Below are positions 60,362 to 64,000 of a stretch of DNA of 64,000 bases, piece after piece. Origin of the DNA: Clostridiales bacterium (GTDB taxonomy: Bacteria > Bacillota > Clostridia > Saccharofermentanales > Saccharofermentanaceae). The stretch covers positions 1 to 64,000 of the forward strand of contig JAFRQR010000005.1 of NCBI GenBank assembly GCA_017428545.1, read 5' to 3'. Position numbers and translations under genes: made by a program. The first letter of the stretch is position 1, and each line of letters opens with the position of its first letter. The notes beneath the pieces were generated by a model. That model had not been told where the DNA came from, searched no databases, and saw only the letters and a list, made by a program, of their open reading frames with translations.

Positions 60362-61375
60362 ATGCCGACAGGCGCGATACTTGCGATCATCATTATCGGA
60401 CTTTTGCTCCTTTTGGCGGGACTTGTGTGGATCCTCATCTACTCGTATGCAGTAAGAGTCGCCTACAAGTTCTTTGCGCGCCCGCAGCCGAGACCGGTAT
60501 ACGACAAATCGCCGCTTTCCATTAAGCAGGACACGATCTTCGGAAGAGGGCAGAACTGGTTTTACAGTAACCGCATGAACATCCTCGACTGGCAGATGAC
60601 CGCGTTTGACGGCATCAAGCTCTACGCCTACTTTATTCCCGCCGAAAAGAAATCGACCAAAGACGTCGTCATCCTCATCCACGGCTATAACGACATGCCT
60701 TCCGTGATGGCCGCCTATGCGCAGCTGCACCGCGAAAAGCACGACTGCCATGTCCTGATCCCGCACCTTCGCGCCCACGGCATGAGCGAAGGTACTTTTG
60801 TCGGCTACGGCCTTTTCGACAGCCAGGACATCGTCATGTGGATGCAGTACTTAGAGACCCGCCTCGGTCCGGGACTGAAGATCATCCTTCACGGCAGATC
60901 CATGGGCGCCGCATGTGCCCTCATGACCGCAGGTTCCGGCATTGCCTCCGACAGCCTCCAGGGCGTGATCGCGGACAGTTCCTTTGACTCGCTCGACACC
61001 CAGATGGCGTATCTGGCGCAGCGAAAAACCAAACTTCACCTAAGACCGTTCCTTATGCTCGTGAAAAGGATCACGCTCCAGCGTTTCGGTTTTCCGATCG
61101 AAAAGTGCTCGCCGGCGTCCGTTGCTTCGCGCATCCGGGTCCCGGTGCTTCTCTTCCACGGCACGGACGACCATCTCGTGCCATCTTACATGAGCGACAA
61201 TATCTTTAACCGCATCCGTGCCCCGAAGCGCATCTGCCTGATCGAGGGCGCCGCACATGTCATGGGATATAACGACGCTCCGGAAAAGTATTCCCAGGAG
61301 ATCGACAGATTCAGGGACAGCTTAACGGACAGCGCCTGGCAGCGTCTGATCGGAAGAGTTTCGGACGAAGACTGA
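60362..61375 (+). CDS. Membrane-anchored alpha/beta hydrolase
   Basis: The 337-residue protein has one N-terminal membrane helix (about 5-28) and an alpha/beta-hydrolase domain of the BAAT/FrsA-like type. The oxyanion block is ILIHGYNDMP, the nucleophile elbow LHGRSMGAACALM (about 180), the acid in HGTDDHLVP (about 268), and the histidine in GAAHVMGYN (about 299). Substrate is unknown. AAAAGGAGGAG precedes ATG 60362; the upstream open frame is leader. One octamer is in frame at 60735. Confidence 0.87.
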   Translation: MPTGAILAIIIIGLLLLLAGLVWILIYSYAVRVAYKFFARPQPRPVYDKSPLSIKQDTIFGRGQNWFYSNRMNILDWQMTAFDGIKLYAYFIPAEKKSTKDVVILIHGYNDMPSVMAAYAQLHREKHDCHVLIPHLRAHGMSEGTFVGYGLFDSQDIVMWMQYLETRLGPGLKIILHGRSMGAACALMTAGSGIASDSLQGVIADSSFDSLDTQMAYLAQRKTKLHLRPFLMLVKRITLQRFGFPIEKCSPASVASRIRVPVLLFHGTDDHLVPSYMSDNIFNRIRAPKRICLIEGAAHVMGYNDAPEKYSQEIDRFRDSLTDSAWQRLIGRVSDED

Positions 61376-61461
61376 CCGCATCCGCGGCCTGCTTTAGAAG
61401 AATAGTCACAAAACAGTTATTTTCCTTACCCGCCTTTCTTGCACTACGCCCCGGTAAAATG

Positions 61462-61481
61462 CTAAACTGACAATAGTTTAG
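61462..61481. promoter_or_regulatory. Inverted repeat upstream of thiT
   Basis: CTAAACT-GACAAT-AGTTTAG is a perfect 7-bp inverted repeat directly after TAAAAT (61456-61461), a plausible -10. It may be an operator; no TPP riboswitch core (CTGAGA..) was seen. Confidence 0.5.
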
Positions 61482-61505
61482 AGGTGAACAAGGAGGTTAT
61501 TATCC

Positions 61506-62168
61506 ATGTCAGATAAAAGTAAACTTTCTGAGAATCAGGAAGTCATTGAAAAGTCCAAAGAACAGATCGCCAAGGAGAAGCAGGCACGCCGCGAAATGAT
61601 CCTTTCGATCGCAACCGGCGGTCTTTGCGTAGGTCTTAGCTTCGTTCTTTCCCAGATCAAGCTCTTCGAAATGCCGCAGGGCGGATCCGTTACCCCGGCA
61701 TCCATGCTGCCGATCATTTTCTTCGCACTGAGCTTCGGCCTGAAAAAAGGCCTCTGCGCATCTTTCTGCCTGAGCCTTCTGCAGCTCATCGGAGGAACCC
61801 TCGTCAGCTTCCCGCAGGTCATGTTCAACTATATCATCGCATTTACGGCCGTCGGTCTTGCAGGTATCTTCGCTGCTTCCTATAAGAAAAGGATCGAGAC
61901 CGCCAACCCGATCAAGAGACTTAAGCTCATCCCCTTCTGGAGGATCGGCGCCGGCGTTATCCTCGCGTTCCTCGTAAGATTCATCTCCCATGTTCTGGCA
62001 GGCGTATGGTTCTGGTCCGAATATGCGGAAGGTAACGTATGGGCCTATTCCATCACGTATAACGGCACCTTCCTTCTCGTCGAAGCCGCGATCACCGCAG
62101 TGATCCTGATCGGTGTCTCTGTTGCACTTGGTCTTCTGAAGGTCAATATCGGCTCAAATAAGAAGTAA
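61506..62168 (+). CDS. thiT: Thiamine transporter, ECF substrate-binding subunit
   Basis: ThiT is the membrane S-component that binds thiamine and uses the shared ECF module (EcfA/A'/T, not in this window). The 220 residues have a charged N-terminal extension (about 1-30) and six membrane segments. The block LSFVLSQIKLFEMPQGGSVTP with SMLPIIFFALSFGLKKG is the ThiT signature; the C-terminal WAYSITYNGTFLLVEA part matches too. AAGGAGG lies 9 nt before the ATG. The following hairpin with octamer arms (62205-62240) probably terminates it. Confidence 0.92.
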   Translation: MSDKSKLSENQEVIEKSKEQIAKEKQARREMILSIATGGLCVGLSFVLSQIKLFEMPQGGSVTPASMLPIIFFALSFGLKKGLCASFCLSLLQLIGGTLVSFPQVMFNYIIAFTAVGLAGIFAASYKKRIETANPIKRLKLIPFWRIGAGVILAFLVRFISHVLAGVWFWSEYAEGNVWAYSITYNGTFLLVEAAITAVILIGVSVALGLLKVNIGSNKK

Positions 62169-62202
62169 TCATCTGATTCCGCAGCGCGAAAGGCCGTCAA
62201 CT

Positions 62203-62240
62203 AAAAAAGCACTGACACTTGCACGAGGAGAAAGTGCTTT
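62203..62240 (+). terminator. Terminator-like hairpin with octamer arm after thiT
   Basis: AAAGCACT (62206-62213) pairs with AGTGCTTT (about 62232-62240). The left arm is an octamer copy (62205-62212). Confidence 0.65.
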
Positions 62241-62361
62241 GCGAGCCGAAAAATGTGGAAATAGATAGTATAAAAGACTTCCAAAATCCTCTCTTTGTAT
62301 GGTATGATTTAATGAAATATTTTCTAGAGTAATCATATATACAAAGGGAGGATTTCGATTT

Positions 62362-63867
62362 ATGGCGAAGATTTTTGAGCAAGAATCACGTACATTCAGT
62401 GAGTATTTACTGGTTCCCAACCTTACTACGGAGAAGAACACACCGGATCAGGTGGATCTTTCCGCTCCTATAGCGAAGTATAGAAAGGGACAGGAAGAGT
62501 CCAGGCTCAAGATCAACATCCCTTTGGTTTCTGCAGTCATGCAGGCCGTTTCCGATGACGGTATGGCAATAGCACTCGCGCGTTCCGGCGGTATGTCCTT
62601 TGTTTTCCAGTCTCAGACGATCGAATCCCAGTGTGAGATGATCCGGAAAGTAAAGAAGTATAAAGCCGGAATCGTTGTTTCTGACAGTAACCTTACCCCG
62701 GACAACACCATGGAAGAAGTCGTCGAACTTCGCGAAAAGACCAACCACGGTACATTCCCGGTAACAGAGAATGGCAAGTCCGACGGAAAACTTCTCGGTA
62801 TCGTTACCTCCCGTGACTACCGTGTCACACGTATGGACCCGCAGACTAAGGTCTCCGAGTTCATGACACCTTTCGAAAAGCTCATCGTGGCAAGAGAGGG
62901 AACTACCCTCAAAGAAGCCAATGACATCATCTGGGACCATAAACTCAACCAGCTCCCGATCGTCGACGAGAATGACTGCCTCGTCGGTCTCGTATTCAGA
63001 AAAGACTATGAATTCCATAAGGCCAACCCGCTCGAGCTCTTAGATGACGACAAGCGTCTCATCGTCGGTGCCGGTATCAACACCAGAGACTACGAAGAGA
63101 GAGTTCCGGCTCTTATCGAAGCAGGCGCAGATGCTCTCTGCCTCGACTCTTCCGACGGATTCTCCGTATGGCAGTCCCGTGCCCTTACCTGGATCAAGCA
63201 GAACTATCCGGACGTCATCGTCGGCGCAGGTAACGTTGTCGACGCAGAAGGCTTTAAGTACCTGGCAGACGCAGGTGCCGACTTCATCAAGATCGGTATC
63301 GGCGGCGGTTCCATCTGTATCACCCGTGAGCAGAAAGGTATCGGCTGCGGCCAGGCTTCCGCTGTTCTCGCTGTGGCAAAAGCACGTGACGAGTATTTCG
63401 AAAAGACCGGCTACTACATCCCGCTTTGCTCTGACGGCGGTATCGTACATGACTACCACATGACTCTGGCACTTGCCATGGGTTCCGACTTCATCATGCT
63501 GGGCCGTTATTTCGCAAGATTCGACGAGAGCCCGACGAGAAAACTCATGGTCAACGGCTCCTACGTCAAAGAGTACTGGGGCGAAGGATCTAACCGTGCC
63601 CGTAACTGGCAGCGTTATGACGACGGCGGAAAGGGCGGCAAGATGGCTTTCGAAGAAGGCGTCGACTCCTATGTACCGTATGCCGGTAAACTCAAGGACA
63701 ACCTCGACAGTTCCCTTGCGAAGATGAAGGCCACCATGTGTGCCTGCGGATCTTCCTCGATCCCGGAACTGCAGGAGAAGGCAAGACTTGTTGTCGTATC
63801 CTCCACCTCCATCGTCGAGGGCGGCGCACACGACGTCATCACCAAGAACAACAACGACGCCCGTTAA
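62362..63867 (+). CDS. guaB: IMP dehydrogenase
   Basis: GuaB oxidises IMP to XMP with NAD+, the committed step of GMP synthesis. The 501 residues have the barrel split by two CBS domains (about 110-225). The catalytic cysteine is in [12 protein letters not shown] (about 317), the mobile flap region in [15 protein letters not shown] (about 412-426), and the SDGGI/GRYFAR phosphate-site block is intact. The flap resembles the longer clostridial/archaeal-like type. GGGAGG lies 10 nt before the ATG. The gene appears monocistronic. Confidence 0.95.
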   Translation: MAKIFEQESRTFSEYLLVPNLTTEKNTPDQVDLSAPIAKYRKGQEESRLKINIPLVSAVMQAVSDDGMAIALARSGGMSFVFQSQTIESQCEMIRKVKKYKAGIVVSDSNLTPDNTMEEVVELREKTNHGTFPVTENGKSDGKLLGIVTSRDYRVTRMDPQTKVSEFMTPFEKLIVAREGTTLKEANDIIWDHKLNQLPIVDENDCLVGLVFRKDYEFHKANPLELLDDDKRLIVGAGINTRDYEERVPALIEAGADALCLDSSDGFSVWQSRALTWIKQNYPDVIVGAGNVVDAEGFKYLADAGADFIKIGIGGGSICITREQKGIGCGQASAVLAVAKARDEYFEKTGYYIPLCSDGGIVHDYHMTLALAMGSDFIMLGRYFARFDESPTRKLMVNGSYVKEYWGEGSNRARNWQRYDDGGKGGKMAFEEGVDSYVPYAGKLKDNLDSSLAKMKATMCACGSSSIPELQEKARLVVVSSTSIVEGGAHDVITKNNNDAR

Positions 63868-63954
63868 TTTTGGGTATCCGACCGGAGTCTGGCTTCGGTC
63901 CCGCGCGAAAAGCACTGATAAAATATTTAGAATATACAAAAGGAGACAAGAACA

Positions 63955-64000
63955 ATGGCAGAAGAGAATCAGAAGATCCAATTTACCGTCGAAGGTATGA
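63955..64000 (+). CDS. Partial CDS cut by the window end
   Basis: ATG 63955 with AAAAGGAGAC upstream begins MAEENQKIQFTVEGM and runs off the window. The short stretch could fit the start of a transcription elongation factor GreA-type protein ('.lT.eG...L') but 15 residues do not support a firm call. Confidence 0.4.
   Translation, partial: MAEENQKIQFTVEGM

Noticed and set aside
61376..61505. TPP riboswitch upstream of thiT
   Set aside because: The conserved TPP aptamer blocks (CTGAGA, ACCTGA) were not found; only a small inverted repeat is present.

Overview
The window looks like chromosomal DNA of a mid-GC, Gram-positive anaerobe of the class Clostridia; I cannot fix the family. The evidence is Shine-Dalgarno sites of the GGAGG type, bS21, a bifunctional RelA, RNase J, long-form HPF, pyruvate formate-lyase with its activase, a SCIFF/ranthipeptide precursor with its radical SAM maturase, ThiT, and many Lys/Thr-rich lipoproteins. 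There are no phage or conjugation genes. The only IS-like sequence is the N-terminus of a transposase at the left edge.

Layout: 0-7.6 kb holds an IS3-like transposase start, tRNA-Ser(GGA), a GH36-type alpha-galactosidase, trmB, a zinc-ribbon protein, hpf, and a large lipoprotein translationally close to an Lgt-family protein. 7.8-13.6 kb holds a heterodimeric ABC exporter, a small membrane protein and a ferredoxin-domain aldo/keto reductase. 13.7-18.7 kb holds rpsU, a two-unit hairpin array, a yybP-ykoY (Mn2+) riboswitch with an overlapping terminator but no recognisable metal transporter, a MacB/BceAB-type ABC pair with an operator-bearing promoter, and a small membrane protein flanked by copies of the recJ promoter/start. 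18.8-26.1 kb is recJ-relA followed by two related membrane-anchored proteins.

26.1-33.8 kb is a minus-strand block: RNase J, an SH3/3D-domain protein, pyruvate kinase, and two coupled membrane/zinc-ribbon proteins. 34-37.6 kb is pflB with a structured leader, a four-unit hairpin array, and pflA. 37.6-41.6 kb is a beta-lactamase-fold protein, a PAS-GGDEF protein and a sugar-binding lipoprotein. 41.8-45.6 kb is SCIFF (scfA-scfB), an eight-unit hairpin array and an Orn/Lys/Arg decarboxylase-family enzyme. 45.7-64 kb holds a YdcF protein, an esterase, a second GGDEF protein, a VanW protein, several lipoproteins, a CD3324-like/ParB-like fusion, tRNA-Ser(CGA), an acetyltransferase-peptidase pair, an alpha/beta hydrolase, ThiT, guaB and one gene cut by the window end.

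The most unusual material is non-coding. (1) The octamer AAAAGCAC (usually followed by a pyrimidine) occurs about 47 times on the two strands, where about 2 would be expected by chance, inside genes, between genes and in terminator stems. (2) Three intergenic arrays of palindromic hairpins have different stem words but similar design; the two large ones share a 53-bp period, close to five helical turns. (3) The pflB leader carries three hairpins with the same GUGGCA/U loop. (4) A near-identical 56-bp hairpin lies just downstream of both tRNA-Ser genes; in one case it abuts a transposase start codon and contains its probable ribosome-binding site. I see no CRISPR array and no complete mobile element.
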